A DNA stretch of 64,000 bases from Listeria monocytogenes (GTDB lineage Bacteria > Bacillota > Bacilli > Lactobacillales > Listeriaceae). The notes beneath the pieces are model-generated. The model made no database searches and was not told where the DNA came from. It saw nothing but the letters and a program-made list of their open reading frames with translations. Both the position numbers and the translations under genes were made by a program. The stretch spans positions 868,001 through 932,000 of the forward strand of contig NZ_LT906436.1 in NCBI RefSeq assembly GCF_900187225.1, read 5' to 3'. Shown here piece by piece: positions 24,595-33,767 of the stretch. Each line of letters starts with the position of its first letter. The stretch's first letter is position 1.

Positions 24595-26613
24595 ATGAAA
24601 CTAAATCAGCAGTGTATTCAAATTTTAGATTTTCTTATGGAGCAGGAAGATTTTAAAAATATTGGTTATATTTCTAACGCGCTTGGTTGTTCGGAGCGCA
24701 GTGTTCGTTATAGTTTGGAAAAAATTGATATTTTTCTCCATGAGCAAACATTACCAGCTCTTATCAGACATACGAGGAAAGGGGTGCTACTTCCGGAAAA
24801 GAATATCGTAAACCCGGTTGTGCGTATATTCAAGCAACAAATCACACCGAAAAAATACCGTTACAGCCAAGAAGAAGTACAACAATTTTTACTGCTAAAA
24901 CTGCTTTTAAGTGAAGAAGTGCTCCCGGTTACTTATTTTGAAGAAGTCCTGTTTATTTCAAGATCCTCTGTGCTAAATCATCTACGTGCGATTGAAGGAG
25001 AACTTTTTTTAAATAATTTAGATTTATCTCACCAACCGAGGCATGGTTTTCTAGTGACTGGAAATTTAATTACGAAAACATCACTTTTTGCTAGAAGTTT
25101 CTTGCGTTTTATTAATATCCGCGAATTTTATCAGTTTTTAGATTCGGAAAATAGCTTATCTAAAAAGGGCGAGTTATTTTTCTATAATCTTTTTGAATTG
25201 GAGATTTTGCAGGAAGTGAATCGTGAGGCGCATTCGGTGGAGGAGAATATGACGCGTGCAATGGATGAGCAATTATATTTAACGTTAATCGCGATTTTAC
25301 TGAAACAGCATGAGGCAAAAGCGGATTTTCAGTTTACGGCAGATTTTGTGGCAGTCGATGAGCTCGATAAGGCGCTAGAAATAATTATTGGGTCACTAAA
25401 ACAGTATCAATATGGACGCGAAGATGAGGCGGTTATTGAAGCGTTTGTAACAGGTATTTGCGAAAAAATGGGTGAAATTTATCAAGTGGATTTTGTGCAT
25501 GGGGATACGGATTTTTATACACAAATCAAAGCGCATATTAAATTAATGATTCGGCGCGTTCGGGCTGGAGTCATTATCGAAAATCCTATTTTTAATGAAT
25601 TTATGCGAGATAATCGGGAAATTTTTATGCGTGTGAAGGAAAGCTTGGAAGCGTTAAAGCCGCTACTCCCAATTTCAGTTAGCTCTCAGGAAATTTCATT
25701 TTTAGCGATATACTTTGCTTCCGAGGTACAACGCAATAAACAAACCGTTGAAATGAAACCAAATTTACTAATTATTTGCCCAGAAGGTGTCGCGGTTTCA
25801 AAAATGATTGCAATTCAGTTAAAGCGAATGTTTGAGTTTGAGTCGATTCAAACGATTGGGCTTAGAAAGTTCAAACGCGCGATGATGAATGATTTTGATT
25901 TTGTGATTAGCACAGTGGATTTGCCTGATATGCAAGACACGAAAGTACTCCGAATTCACAGCTATTTGCAAAAAGAGGATATGGAATTACTGCAAAAACA
26001 TTTACGGATGAAACTCGTCAAAAGTGATAAACAGATTATTAATAAGTTTAGCAAGATTTTAGCAATTATTGGCGAAAATACGCAAATTACTAATTTAAGT
26101 AAATTAGAATTCGATTTATTGGAAGCGCTTATATCGGATGAAGGAGAAACACCAAAAAGGCTTATTCCAACATTTGAATTTACAGAAGAAGCTATTGTTA
26201 TGGAAGAAACATGTCCTACTTGGCGCCAAGCAATTAAACTTGGGACCAAACGTATGGAGCAGTTAAAAGTCATTGAACCAAGTTACCACGAAAAAATTAT
26301 CCACAATTTAAAAGTATATGGGCCGTATATGGTCGTTGCACCAGGCGTGGTAATAGCGCACGCAGGGGCAAGTGATGGAGTTTTGATGGATGGTATTGGA
26401 GTGACGATCATTGAGGATGGCATCATGTTTTTCGATAGGTACGAGGAGCCGGTTCATGTCATTTTCACATTAGCTTTAAAAACAAAAGAAGCGCATTTAA
26501 TCGTGGAACAATTAATGAAATTAGCGCTGAATGAAGAAAAAATGCAAAAAATTAAAATGGCTAGCTCAAAGCGTGATATTTATCATTACGTTAAGTCAGC
26601 TATCTTTGAATGA
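24595..26613 (+). CDS. PRD-containing PTS-controlled transcriptional activator
   Basis: This 672-residue regulator has the MtlR/LicR layout: N-terminal helix-turn-helix domains (about 1-170, with SERSVRYSLEKID), two PTS-regulation domains (about 180-390), a IIB-like domain with the Cys in NLLIICPEGVAVSKM (about 400), and a C-terminal IIA-like domain whose phosphorylatable His lies in VVIAHAGASDG (about 580). PTS proteins phosphorylate such domains to link activity to sugar uptake. It heads the PTS operon, and the IIA gene starts 14 bases after its stop. Confidence 0.92.
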   Translation: MKLNQQCIQILDFLMEQEDFKNIGYISNALGCSERSVRYSLEKIDIFLHEQTLPALIRHTRKGVLLPEKNIVNPVVRIFKQQITPKKYRYSQEEVQQFLLLKLLLSEEVLPVTYFEEVLFISRSSVLNHLRAIEGELFLNNLDLSHQPRHGFLVTGNLITKTSLFARSFLRFINIREFYQFLDSENSLSKKGELFFYNLFELEILQEVNREAHSVEENMTRAMDEQLYLTLIAILLKQHEAKADFQFTADFVAVDELDKALEIIIGSLKQYQYGREDEAVIEAFVTGICEKMGEIYQVDFVHGDTDFYTQIKAHIKLMIRRVRAGVIIENPIFNEFMRDNREIFMRVKESLEALKPLLPISVSSQEISFLAIYFASEVQRNKQTVEMKPNLLIICPEGVAVSKMIAIQLKRMFEFESIQTIGLRKFKRAMMNDFDFVISTVDLPDMQDTKVLRIHSYLQKEDMELLQKHLRMKLVKSDKQIINKFSKILAIIGENTQITNLSKLEFDLLEALISDEGETPKRLIPTFEFTEEAIVMEETCPTWRQAIKLGTKRMEQLKVIEPSYHEKIIHNLKVYGPYMVVAPGVVIAHAGASDGVLMDGIGVTIIEDGIMFFDRYEEPVHVIFTLALKTKEAHLIVEQLMKLALNEEKMQKIKMASSKRDIYHYVKSAIFE

Positions 26614-26627
26614 AAGAGGGTTTCATA

Positions 26628-26957
26628 ATGGACATAGAAAAAATATCGTTTTCATTAATTTCACTGGCGGGGGATTCGTTTTCTAAATTAATTGAAGCAC
26701 TACAGGCTGCAAAAGAATCAGATTCAGAACTAGTTGAACAACTTTTAAAAGAAGCAGATGACTTAATGATTGAAGCACACAAGGTACAAACGGAAATGCT
26801 GATTCAAGAAACAAGAGGGGAACAAGCAAATTTTTCCGTCTTACTCGTGCATGCGCAAGATACTCTAATGAATACCATCTTAGCATCAACTTTAATTCGC
26901 GAAATGATTGAAATGCATCAAGAGATTAAAACATTAAGAAAAGAGGAGGAAAAGTAA
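26628..26957 (+). CDS. PTS lactose/cellobiose-family IIA component
   Basis: This 109-residue all-helical IIA protein receives phosphate from HPr and passes it to IIB. The active-site His lies in LLVHAQDTLMNT near residue 78, the family signature. Two helices before it (SLAGDSFSKLIEALQAAKE) form the trimer core. The ATG at 26628 follows GAAAGAGGG. It is followed without a gap by IIB. With IIB and IIC it makes a complete permease for a beta-glucoside-like or amino-sugar disaccharide. Confidence 0.93.
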   Translation: MDIEKISFSLISLAGDSFSKLIEALQAAKESDSELVEQLLKEADDLMIEAHKVQTEMLIQETRGEQANFSVLLVHAQDTLMNTILASTLIREMIEMHQEIKTLRKEEEK

Positions 26958-27293
26958 ATGGAAATCAATCAATTACATGTACTTTTAGTTTGTAACTTAG
27001 GCGCATCTACAGGGGTAATGGTTACAAAAATGAAGGAAATTGCCCAAAATAGTGAAAAATTAACAAACACCGATGTAAAAATCGAAGCGCATCCAGCAGG
27101 AGAATTACGCGAGCATATTGAAGACTTTGACGTTATTTTAGTCGGTCCTCAAATCAAACATCAACTCAAACATTTAAGTGAAATTGCGGCGGAATATAAT
27201 AAACCAATCCAAGTCATCGATACGAAAGATTACGGCACTGTTAATGGCGCAAACATTTTAAAAGACGCAATTATTCTTAAACTGAACAAATAA
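26958..27293 (+). CDS. PTS lactose/cellobiose-family IIB component
   Basis: The 111-residue IIB protein has the phosphocysteine loop LLVCNLGASTGVMVTKM at the N-terminus (Cys about 13), the mark of the cellobiose/chitobiose IIB family. A VGPQIKHQL segment near residue 55 and DTKDYGTVNG near 90 are also typical. It begins directly after the IIA stop, with GAGGAAAAG as the ribosome site overlapping the end of IIA. It transfers phosphate to the sugar as IIC moves it in. Confidence 0.93.
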   Translation: MEINQLHVLLVCNLGASTGVMVTKMKEIAQNSEKLTNTDVKIEAHPAGELREHIEDFDVILVGPQIKHQLKHLSEIAAEYNKPIQVIDTKDYGTVNGANILKDAIILKLNK

Positions 27294-27312
27294 AAAAGTG
27301 GAGGGAAACAAC

Positions 27313-28638
27313 ATGTCGAGTAAAAACAAACAATCTTTTATGAACCGTTTTATTGCTTTTATGGAGAAATATTTTGAGCCTGTCGCAGCTAGAATTGAAA
27401 AACAACGCCATATTTCCTCAATAAAAAATGGGATGATTGCTTTGATCTCGGTTTTAATTATTGGATCATTTTCGCTGATTATTTCAGCAATCGGGAATAT
27501 GTTTCCAGCAGGTTCTGTTGTCAAAGAATTCTTTGTTCAAAACGCAGCAGCACTTAACTTACCGTTTCAATTTACGTTTGGATTACTATCGATTTATGCA
27601 GCTATAACGATTTCCTACAGCCACGCAAAACAAATGAAAGTGCCTGTGTTACATAGCGTGATGGCTGCTGTTATGGTGACACTCATCCTCAATACGAAAA
27701 TGGTTGACGGGGTTCTTAATACAGAATTTCTGGATTCAAGAGGACTATTTATCGCCATTTTTGCAGCACTGATTTCTGTAGAACTTATCGGCTTATTTAT
27801 TAGAAAAAATATTACGATTCGAATTAAAGGTTTACCAGCGGGGATTGCGACTACTTTTGAAGCAATCATTCCATTAGTAGTACTGCTGTTCAGTGCTGTT
27901 GGACTCAGTATTTTAATGCAAAGTGTCACTAGCGGTCAAATCATTCCGGAAGCCTTTACGACGATGCTAGCTCCGGCGATTAATAGTATCGATACGCCTT
28001 ATGCGGTTTTCCTTATTTGTTTCCTTGAAATGCTATTCTGGTTTATCGGTCTGAATGGTTATGCGATTTTGATTGGTTTTGTACTTCCATTTATGACGCA
28101 ATATTTAGGAGCGAACGCGGCTGCATATGCGGCAGGAGAACCAATCCCGCATGTATTTGCGCCAAACTTCTGGGATTACTTCATGGGCTTCTCTGGTTCT
28201 GGTATTACAGGTGCATTAGTTATCCTTGCGCTATTTAGTAAATCAAGAGAATTGAAGGCGGTCGGAAAAGTGTCCGTTGTTCCAGCAATTTTCACAATTT
28301 CTGAACCAGTTGTATTTGGTTTACCGATCTGTTTTAATCCGTATTTATTTATTCCGTTCGTACTTGGCACGCCAATTTTGGCAGTAGGGCAATGGTTTGT
28401 GTTCCACTTTGGTTGGGTTCGTCCGCCGATTGCGAATGTTGGGGGGACACCGATTCCTCTCGCGCAGTATTTGGCGACAATGGATTGGCGCGCGATTATT
28501 TTAATCATCTTCGTTCTTGCGGCAGCCGTTTGTATGTACTACCCCTTCTTTAAAATGTATGAGAAGAGCTTGATTAAAGAAGAAGAAGTTGTATCAGAAC
28601 GTCAAGCTGCCCACGATGCGCTAGACTTGGATTTCTAA
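27313..28638 (+). CDS. PTS lactose/cellobiose-family IIC permease
   Basis: This integral membrane sugar channel of 441 residues has about ten predicted helices. The FIGLNGYAILIGFVLP loop near residue 240 and the TISEPVVFGLPICFNPYLFIPF motif near 325 are typical of cellobiose IIC. The ATG at 27313 lies after GGAGGGAAAC. It is in the operon with IIA and IIB, followed by three metabolic genes that probably process the incoming phosphorylated sugar. Confidence 0.93.
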   Translation: MSSKNKQSFMNRFIAFMEKYFEPVAARIEKQRHISSIKNGMIALISVLIIGSFSLIISAIGNMFPAGSVVKEFFVQNAAALNLPFQFTFGLLSIYAAITISYSHAKQMKVPVLHSVMAAVMVTLILNTKMVDGVLNTEFLDSRGLFIAIFAALISVELIGLFIRKNITIRIKGLPAGIATTFEAIIPLVVLLFSAVGLSILMQSVTSGQIIPEAFTTMLAPAINSIDTPYAVFLICFLEMLFWFIGLNGYAILIGFVLPFMTQYLGANAAAYAAGEPIPHVFAPNFWDYFMGFSGSGITGALVILALFSKSRELKAVGKVSVVPAIFTISEPVVFGLPICFNPYLFIPFVLGTPILAVGQWFVFHFGWVRPPIANVGGTPIPLAQYLATMDWRAIILIIFVLAAAVCMYYPFFKMYEKSLIKEEEVVSERQAAHDALDLDF

Positions 28639-28658
28639 TAAGAAAGGTGGATTTAAAA

Positions 28659-29387
28659 ATGAAACTAATTATTAACGAAAATGAACAACTCGTGGCGGAA
28701 ACAGTGAGCCGAAGAATCATTGAATTGGTAAAAGAAAAACCAGCAAGCTTAATTTGTATCGCTGGTGGAGATACACCTTTATTAACCATAGAAGCACTTA
28801 TTAAAGCAAATCAAGCGGGCGAAGTAGACTTTAGTAACACGCAATTTGTTGGTTTGGATGAATGGGTTGGCCTTGGACGCGAAACAAAAGGCAGCTGTAT
28901 CCAAACTTTATATGATGCATTTTTCGACCGTTTGAAAAATGTTTCTAGTGAACAAATTTGCTTTTTCGATGGGAAAGCAACAAGTTTAACGGATGAATGC
29001 GCTCGTGTAGACAAGTTTATCGACGAGCGCGGCGGAATAGATTTTATTTTGCTGGGGATTGGGCTTAACGGGCATATTGGCTTCAACGAGCCATTTGTGC
29101 CAGTAGATGTGAATTGCCATGTCGTGGAACTTGATGATGTAACGAAACGCGTCATGAGCAAATATTTTGATACAGATTTGCCACTAACACACGGAATTTC
29201 TCTTGGTATGCAACAAATTTTAGCGGCGAAAGAAATATTTTTAGTAGCAACTGGCGAGAAAAAAATCGATATCGTGAAACAAGTAGTGGAAAAAGAACCG
29301 ACAGTAGCGATTCCTGCAACTCTCGTAAAAGATTCAAATACAACACTTGTAGTCGATAAAATTGCTGCGAGTGGGGTGGAAGCATAA
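28659..29387 (+). CDS. NagB-like sugar-phosphate isomerase/deaminase
   Basis: This 242-residue protein belongs to the glucosamine-6-phosphate deaminase/6-phosphogluconolactonase superfamily. GGDTPLLTIEAL near residue 33, VGLDEWVGLG near 65 and LGIGLNGHIGFNEPF near 130 line the phosphate and substrate site. The ATG follows AAAGGTGG. It overlaps the next gene by one base. In a PTS operon it probably isomerises or deaminates an amino-sugar or ketose phosphate released from the transported sugar. It is a paralogue and not necessarily the housekeeping nagB. Confidence 0.88.
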   Translation: MKLIINENEQLVAETVSRRIIELVKEKPASLICIAGGDTPLLTIEALIKANQAGEVDFSNTQFVGLDEWVGLGRETKGSCIQTLYDAFFDRLKNVSSEQICFFDGKATSLTDECARVDKFIDERGGIDFILLGIGLNGHIGFNEPFVPVDVNCHVVELDDVTKRVMSKYFDTDLPLTHGISLGMQQILAAKEIFLVATGEKKIDIVKQVVEKEPTVAIPATLVKDSNTTLVVDKIAASGVEA

Positions 29388-30340
29388 TGGAAAAGATTAT
29401 CGTTAACGGCAGAAAAAATGGCCAAAAAATCGAGATAGCTTGCTCTAATTTAGTGATGGGTGCTGGAGATTTCTTACGTGCAGATAATATGGATTTTGCG
29501 GGTCCGGTACTAGATCAATATTTCGAAATGGGCGGAAATATTTTTGATACGGCGCGCCATTATCGTCATAGTGAAAAAGCGATTGGGACTTGGATGAATA
29601 TGCGAGGAAATCGGGATAGTGTCATTATCCAAACGAAAGGTGGACATCCAGTCCGGGAAGCAAGCGACGTGCCGCGTGTTACTCCGGAAGCAATTCACGA
29701 AGATATTTCGGTTAGTTTAGATACGTTACAAACAGATCATGTTGAATTATTCGCACTTCATCGCGACAATCCAGACGTAGAAGTGGGTTCTATTATGGAG
29801 GCGATGCATAAAGAAGTGGAAGCTGGACGCGTTTACGCTATTGGGCTCTCAAACTGGGAGCTCTCGCGCATTATCGAAGCGAATGAATATGCAGTGAACC
29901 ATGGATTGACACCACTAAGCTTTAACAGCCCTAATTTTAGTTTAGCAAAAGTGAATCGACCACGCTGGGAAAATTGTGTTTCGGCGAATGAAGAGATGAT
30001 TCGCTGGCATGAGGCGACGAATTTGCCACTATTTTCTTGGTCATCACAAGCAGGCGGATTTTTCTCTGGTAGATTTTCTGAGGAAGACACGAGCGATACG
30101 GAAATGGTCGAAGTTTATTATAGTGAGGCAAACTGGGAAAGATACAGTCGTGCCAAGCAACTAGCTAACCAAAAAGGTTGCACACCAATTCAAATTTCGC
30201 TGGCCTATGTATTAACGCAATCATTCCCGACAGCCGCTGTCATCGGTCCAGAAAATACTACTGAACTTCAATCTTCCGTTGCAGCAGCAGGGATTAAATT
30301 AACAGCGTCTGAGGTTGATTGGCTGGATTTAAAGGCATAA
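29387..30340 (+). CDS. aldo/keto reductase
   Basis: This 317-residue NAD(P)H-dependent oxidoreductase has the AKR TIM barrel. The catalytic tetrad is visible as Asp and Tyr in NIFDTARHYRHSE, Lys in VIIQTKGGH, and His in FALHRDNP. AIGLSNW and the C-terminal SFPTAAVIGPEN fit cofactor binding. It overlaps the preceding gene by one base. It may reduce or oxidise a sugar or sugar phosphate coming from the PTS; the substrate is unknown. Confidence 0.92.
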   Translation: MEKIIVNGRKNGQKIEIACSNLVMGAGDFLRADNMDFAGPVLDQYFEMGGNIFDTARHYRHSEKAIGTWMNMRGNRDSVIIQTKGGHPVREASDVPRVTPEAIHEDISVSLDTLQTDHVELFALHRDNPDVEVGSIMEAMHKEVEAGRVYAIGLSNWELSRIIEANEYAVNHGLTPLSFNSPNFSLAKVNRPRWENCVSANEEMIRWHEATNLPLFSWSSQAGGFFSGRFSEEDTSDTEMVEVYYSEANWERYSRAKQLANQKGCTPIQISLAYVLTQSFPTAAVIGPENTTELQSSVAAAGIKLTASEVDWLDLKA

Positions 30341-30357
30341 GGAAAGGCGGAGAAACA

Positions 30358-31125
30358 ATGAATATAAAAGAAAAACTAGCAGTCCAACTTTATTCTGTAC
30401 GAAAAGAAATGGAGCGCGATTTAGAAGGTACGCTCCGGAAAATCCATGAAATCGGCTTTCATTACGTGCAACTCGATGGTATGCGTGGCAATGATTCTAG
30501 AGAGGTACGTTGTTTACTACAAAAATATGAGTTAAAAGTGATTGGCATGCACATCAAGCATGATCGTTTTATGAACGATTTGGATGGCATCATTGAAGAA
30601 GCTTATTTCTTTGATTGTAAAACTATTTTTGACAAATATATTGAAGAAGAGGACCAAACGACAGCGGGCTACATGGCAACAAAAGCGGCGTTAATTAATG
30701 CGGCGGAAAAGCTACATCCACTCGGTTTTCGCATTGGTCTTCACAATCCGGAGTATGATTTCAATGAATGCATTCATGGTCGCAGAGTGATGGATTATAT
30801 TACCGACCCAGTTGACGGCATTTGTATTTATGCAGAACCTGATACTTACTGGATTCGTGCGGCTGGACATGATGAAACAGAATATATTAAGCGCTACAGC
30901 GGCCGCGCGCCGATTGTGCATATGAAAGATTTTTTGAGCGGTTTTGAGCTAGAAGATATGGATAATAATTTAGTCGAAATAGGACAAGGTGAAGTAGATT
31001 TTCGCGCTATCATTGAATGGGGCGAAGTAAACGGAGTCGAGTACTATTGCATTGAGCAAGATAGATCCAAAAGAGATATGTTCGAAACATTAGAAGCAAG
31101 TTATCAGTATTTATTACAGTTGTAA
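30358..31125 (+). CDS. sugar phosphate isomerase/epimerase (xylose-isomerase-like TIM barrel)
   Basis: This 255-residue protein of the AP-endonuclease-2/sugar isomerase superfamily shows likely metal ligands in HNPEYDF, YAEPDTYWI, HMKDF and IEQD. It begins AVQLYSVRKEMERD, a hallmark of the YcjR/IolE-like isomerases. The ATG follows AAAGGCGG. It is the last gene of the PTS operon. Together with the NagB-like protein and the reductase it suggests an oxidoreductive or epimerising route for an unusual sugar. Confidence 0.88.
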   Translation: MNIKEKLAVQLYSVRKEMERDLEGTLRKIHEIGFHYVQLDGMRGNDSREVRCLLQKYELKVIGMHIKHDRFMNDLDGIIEEAYFFDCKTIFDKYIEEEDQTTAGYMATKAALINAAEKLHPLGFRIGLHNPEYDFNECIHGRRVMDYITDPVDGICIYAEPDTYWIRAAGHDETEYIKRYSGRAPIVHMKDFLSGFELEDMDNNLVEIGQGEVDFRAIIEWGEVNGVEYYCIEQDRSKRDMFETLEASYQYLLQL

Positions 31126-31130
31126 ATAGA

Positions 31131-31160
31131 AAAACGTCAGGCTTGTTCTGGCGTTTTTTT
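31131..31160 (+). terminator. terminator of the PTS operon
   Basis: AAAACGTCAG pairs with CTGGCGTTTT, followed by a T-run. Confidence 0.88.
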
Positions 31161-31180
31161 GTGCACAAAATCTTTGTACG

Positions 31181-31206
31181 GTTTTTAACAAGCAAGTTGT
31201 GGGAAC
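31181..31206 (+). promoter_or_regulatory. SigB-type promoter of the LPHTG protein
   Basis: GTTTTT (31181-31186), 14 bases, then GGGAAC (31201-31206), close to the Listeria SigB consensus GTTT/GGGWAT. The corresponding gene is known as SigB-dependent in L. monocytogenes. Confidence 0.65.
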
Positions 31207-31242
31207 TATAAAGATAGATGTTTTAAGGGGGAATGAAACAAA

Positions 31243-32631
31243 ATGAAAAAAAGATGGCTGGTTTTTGCAATTATATGTTTAATTATCACTGGATTTTTAA
31301 GTCCAAAAGCAGAAGCTGCAACAGATTACGGGAGCAGTTTTTTTACTAATGTATCATTACAAAATCAAAACGGGGAACAAGCAACGAATTTTAAAGAAAA
31401 TAGTAAAGTGCGAGTGGCGTATGATTTTGTTATTACACAGCCAGTTGCAAGCGGGGAAACAATGACGCTTACTATTCCTAATCAGCTAAAATTAATTAAT
31501 TATGGCGGATTTCCTCTCATGGATTCGCAAGGAAACACTATCGCAAATGCAACTATTGATCAAGTAACGGGAACGATTACATTAACTTTTACCGACTACG
31601 TAAATACACATACAGATTTAAGTGGTAGCCTTTTTTATAACGCAACTTTTAACAGCAAAAATATTCAAACAGATCAAGTAAATCCAATCGCATTTCCGGT
31701 AAAAAATACTACTCAAACAGTAACTCCATATATTAGTAAGGTGAATTCGGGCGGTGGCACAGGCTCACCAACAATTGTTTTTAAACAAGGGCGAATGGAT
31801 GATAAAGACTTAAGCATTTTACATTGGACCGTTACTTTAAATAATGCGCTGACACCTATTGATAATGCTGTCTATACGGATACGCTAGGTTCAGGGCAAA
31901 ATCTGCTTGGAAGCGCAACAATCAAATACCGAGATGCCAATAAAAAAGTGATAGCGACTAATATTCAACCTATTGCGCTGGATGCGGATCGCAATTTTGA
32001 ATTATCTATTGGCACGTTAAATAATCAATCTGTCGTCATTACTTATGATACGAAAATTACGACAAAACAAAAAAGCTATACAAATAAAGCGACACTATCC
32101 GGTGATAACCTAGATGCTGTTTCGAGAAATGCGACAGTCAATGATTACGGTAGCGGTGGACAAGGAACAGGAACACCGCCAGCCCCCCCGGTTAAAGAAG
32201 AACCACCATTTATTCCGGCTGAAAAGCAACCGATTGAAAAAACAGTCGAAACAGATTTTGGTCCACTTGAAATCGTTAAAGATTCCGAACAAAATGGCAA
32301 AATTAAAGTCATTTATAAAGTGAAAGATGGCGATACATTACCTGGAGTAGCTAATAAGTTTGATGTCTCCGTTGCAGAAATTAAAGACTGGAACAATCTC
32401 ACATCGGATACTTTACAAGCCGGTCAAAAATTACAATTAACTATTGAAAAAACGCTCTTATCAAAAATTACCGTGCCACCTGTGCAAAAAGTGACTAGCA
32501 CAACAAGGGTAGACGGTGTCGTAAAAGCAACAGGGGTTTTACCTCATACTGGGGATTCGAACCCATTTATCCCATTTGTAACAGGCCTAAGCTTAATAGC
32601 GCTTGGTTTTACATTTGGACGCAAAAGTTAA
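31243..32631 (+). CDS. LPXTG-type wall-anchored surface protein with LysM
   Basis: The 462-residue product has a signal peptide (1-25, cleavage after AEA), a beta-rich N-terminal part of about 300 residues similar to collagen-binding-type adhesin domains, a Pro-rich linker, a LysM motif ([18 protein letters not shown] and [21 protein letters not shown], near 360-400), and a C-terminal LPHTGD sorting signal followed by a hydrophobic stretch and FGRKS. Sortase A would attach it to the wall, and LysM may add peptidoglycan affinity. A SigB-type promoter lies upstream. Ligand unknown. Confidence 0.92.
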   Translation: MKKRWLVFAIICLIITGFLSPKAEAATDYGSSFFTNVSLQNQNGEQATNFKENSKVRVAYDFVITQPVASGETMTLTIPNQLKLINYGGFPLMDSQGNTIANATIDQVTGTITLTFTDYVNTHTDLSGSLFYNATFNSKNIQTDQVNPIAFPVKNTTQTVTPYISKVNSGGGTGSPTIVFKQGRMDDKDLSILHWTVTLNNALTPIDNAVYTDTLGSGQNLLGSATIKYRDANKKVIATNIQPIALDADRNFELSIGTLNNQSVVITYDTKITTKQKSYTNKATLSGDNLDAVSRNATVNDYGSGGQGTGTPPAPPVKEEPPFIPAEKQPIEKTVETDFGPLEIVKDSEQNGKIKVIYKVKDGDTLPGVANKFDVSVAEIKDWNNLTSDTLQAGQKLQLTIEKTLLSKITVPPVQKVTSTTRVDGVVKATGVLPHTGDSNPFIPFVTGLSLIALGFTFGRKS

Positions 32632-32633
32632 AG

Positions 32634-32673
32634 AAAAGGAAGCACTCATTTTATTTAGAGTGCTTCCTTTTTT
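32634..32673. terminator. bidirectional terminator
   Basis: AAAAGGAAGCACTC, ten-base loop, GAGTGCTTCCTTTTTT. It lies between the convergent LPHTG and secreted-protein genes. Confidence 0.92.
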
Positions 32674-32674
32674 A

Positions 32675-33154
32675 TTATAATAAGTGACCTTTTTTTCGAT
32701 GCGTCACTTGTTGGTTTTTAGAATGATCATGAAACGATTTAGAATCTTTCTTTGGTTCCTCTGGAAGGTTAATCGTGATGGTTTTGCTTTCGCTAGTCCC
32801 ATCTGCCATTGTTGCTGTGATTGTCACTAAATTATTTCCAGGTTGCAAATTAGCTAATGTAAATTGATGGTTTTCGGTGCTACCAGCAATTGATTGCGTT
32901 TGATTATTTGTTTCGGTGGTAATCGATGCGGCTTCCTCTGTTACAAACATTAACTCTGCACTATTTTTCGTCGTTTCAATATAAGGATTTTGAATGGGAT
33001 AAGGTAGAAACATGTCCATTAATTCGCTTGTGGTTGCAGTTGTATAAGTAGTTGCTGTTGTTTCTTTTTGCGCGTGGGCAATCTCCGGAAGCCAGTTTAA
33101 AGTTAGTGACAAAAGCGCTATTATTAATAGAACATAACCTTTTTTCTTCATCAT
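32675..33154 (-). CDS. secreted hypothetical protein with an Ig-like segment
   Basis: This protein of about 159 residues starts with a signal peptide (MMKKKGYVLLIIALLSLTLN, cleavage probably after AHA). After a Thr-rich linker it has a beta-rich segment (NHQFTLANLQPGNNLVTITATMADG) that looks like a bacterial Ig-like fold, and a basic, hydrophilic tail with no sorting signal. AGAGGTGAGA precedes tandem ATGs at 33154 and 33151. It converges on the LPHTG gene. Function unknown. Confidence 0.8.
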   Translation of the reverse strand: MMKKKGYVLLIIALLSLTLNWLPEIAHAQKETTATTYTTATTSELMDMFLPYPIQNPYIETTKNSAELMFVTEEAASITTETNNQTQSIAGSTENHQFTLANLQPGNNLVTITATMADGTSESKTITINLPEEPKKDSKSFHDHSKNQQVTHRKKGHLL

Positions 33155-33284
33155 TCTCACCTCTTCTTGTTATATTATAAAAAAGAAATATGAACAAACT
33201 ATGAATAAAACATGATAGATTTAAAAAATCGCTACCAATTTAGCTGTTTTTAACGTAAGATAAAAGAAAAAAAGGAGTAGAGCA

Positions 33285-33767
33285 ATGGAACTTGATAATT
33301 TAGAAAAGAAATTACCGGAGAAAATTAAAACAGTTTGGCGGCAAACGGAGGGAATCGCTGTTTTTGTTTTTCTACTTTGTTCGGTTGCTGCGGCGATTAT
33401 TTTGTATTATGCAGGAGCTTCGGTGTGGTGGAGTGCTATCGGCTTTGGATTAACGGTACTTTATGCTGCCTTTATTTACTTATTCATTATTCCGTTTCGT
33501 TTTGCACGTTGGAGCTACCAGATTAAACCAGACGAAATGGAAATTCAGCACGGCATTATTTTTAGAAGTCGTGTCTTAATTCCAATGATTCGCATTCAAC
33601 ACGTGGAAACGGAGCAAGGCCCACTACTTAGAAGACAAAAACTCGTTTCCTTATCGATTACAACTGCCGCAAAAACACATAAGATTGAAGCGGTAAACGA
33701 GTCTGAATCAGATGAACTTAGACATCATATCCTTGAACTTGTGAAGGTGGCGAAAGAAGATGTTTGA
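33285..33767 (+). CDS. membrane protein with bacterial PH domain (YdbS-like)
   Basis: This 160-residue protein has two N-terminal membrane helices (IAVFVFLLCSVAAAIILYYAG and SAIGFGLTVLYAAFIYLFII) and a C-terminal bPH2/DUF304 domain (about 75-160, IKPDEMEIQHGIIFRSRVLIPMIRIQHVET). It overlaps the next gene by 8 bases. In Bacillus the YdbS/YdbT pair has the same layout, and deletion or overexpression affects resistance to certain bacteriocins; a role in envelope protection is inferred from that. Confidence 0.88.
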   Translation: MELDNLEKKLPEKIKTVWRQTEGIAVFVFLLCSVAAAIILYYAGASVWWSAIGFGLTVLYAAFIYLFIIPFRFARWSYQIKPDEMEIQHGIIFRSRVLIPMIRIQHVETEQGPLLRRQKLVSLSITTAAKTHKIEAVNESESDELRHHILELVKVAKEDV

